This document shows, one piece after another, positions 22,269 through 22,281 of a stretch of DNA of 22,281 bases. The notes under the pieces were generated by a model. The model was not told where the DNA came from and made no database searches. It saw nothing but the letters and a program-made list of their open reading frames with translations. Each line of letters starts with the position of its first letter. Position 1 is the stretch's first letter. Origin of the DNA: JBHJHK01 sp050330975 (GTDB lineage: Bacteria > Pseudomonadota > Gammaproteobacteria > Competibacterales > Competibacteraceae); NCBI GenBank assembly GCA_050330975.1, contig JBHJHK010000303.1, positions 1 through 22,281 of the forward strand. Direction: 5' to 3'. A program made the translations under genes and the position numbers.

Positions 22269-22281
22269 AGGGCTGCTGAGG

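Overview
This is about 22 kb of high-GC bacterial chromosome, almost certainly from a pseudomonadote and most likely a gammaproteobacterium. The evidence is a DUF1841 protein, a Mip/FkpA-type FKBP isomerase, an MtfA (M90) peptidase, an ECF sigma factor with an RskA-like anti-sigma factor, and a GCFWG-type MsrA. No rRNA, tRNA, prophage, insertion sequence or CRISPR array was seen, so genus and species cannot be fixed.

Layout. Bases 1-1083 carry an ECF sigma/anti-sigma pair on the minus strand with an ATGA overlap; the anti-sigma gene runs off the left edge. Bases 1121-1200 upstream hold a perfect 13-bp inverted repeat. Bases 1235-4103 (minus) hold DUF1841, a membrane-anchored staphylococcal-type nuclease, a remnant of an Rpn/DUF4351-type gene, and an O-acetylhomoserine sulfhydrylase (MetY). 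Bases 4230-9906 (minus) hold two large proteins that look extracellular. One is a Sec-exported protein joining a leukocidin-like pore-forming region, calcium-binding repeats and DUF4214. The other is a 1023-residue protein joining an endonuclease/exonuclease/phosphatase domain, a lamin-tail domain, a PVDPA repeat linker and a second, HNH-like nuclease motif. Divergently at 10073 lies a long-type CbiX with a His/Cys-rich tail. A membrane-anchored right-handed beta-helix protein follows at 11190-12890 (minus).

The right half is housekeeping and stress functions: a nitrilase-superfamily amidohydrolase (minus), MtfA peptidase (plus), DUF503 (minus), a soluble Hanks-type Ser/Thr kinase with an altered catalytic loop (minus), FKBP isomerase (plus), a translationally coupled alpha/beta hydrolase and EamA transporter (minus), MsrA (minus), and an MsbA-like ABC exporter (plus). 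The last 150 bases carry a nested palindromic repeat.

The two most unexpected signals are as follows. (1) The 600-base gap between the kinase and FKBP genes contains a complete small transcription unit on the minus strand: a sigma70-type promoter, a 10-bp stem starting at the predicted +1, a set of mutually exclusive helices and two tandem intrinsic terminators. It looks like an undescribed structured RNA or attenuator of about 110-145 nt. (2) The neighbouring pore-former-like and dual-nuclease genes suggest a secreted effector locus; this is inference from domain content only.
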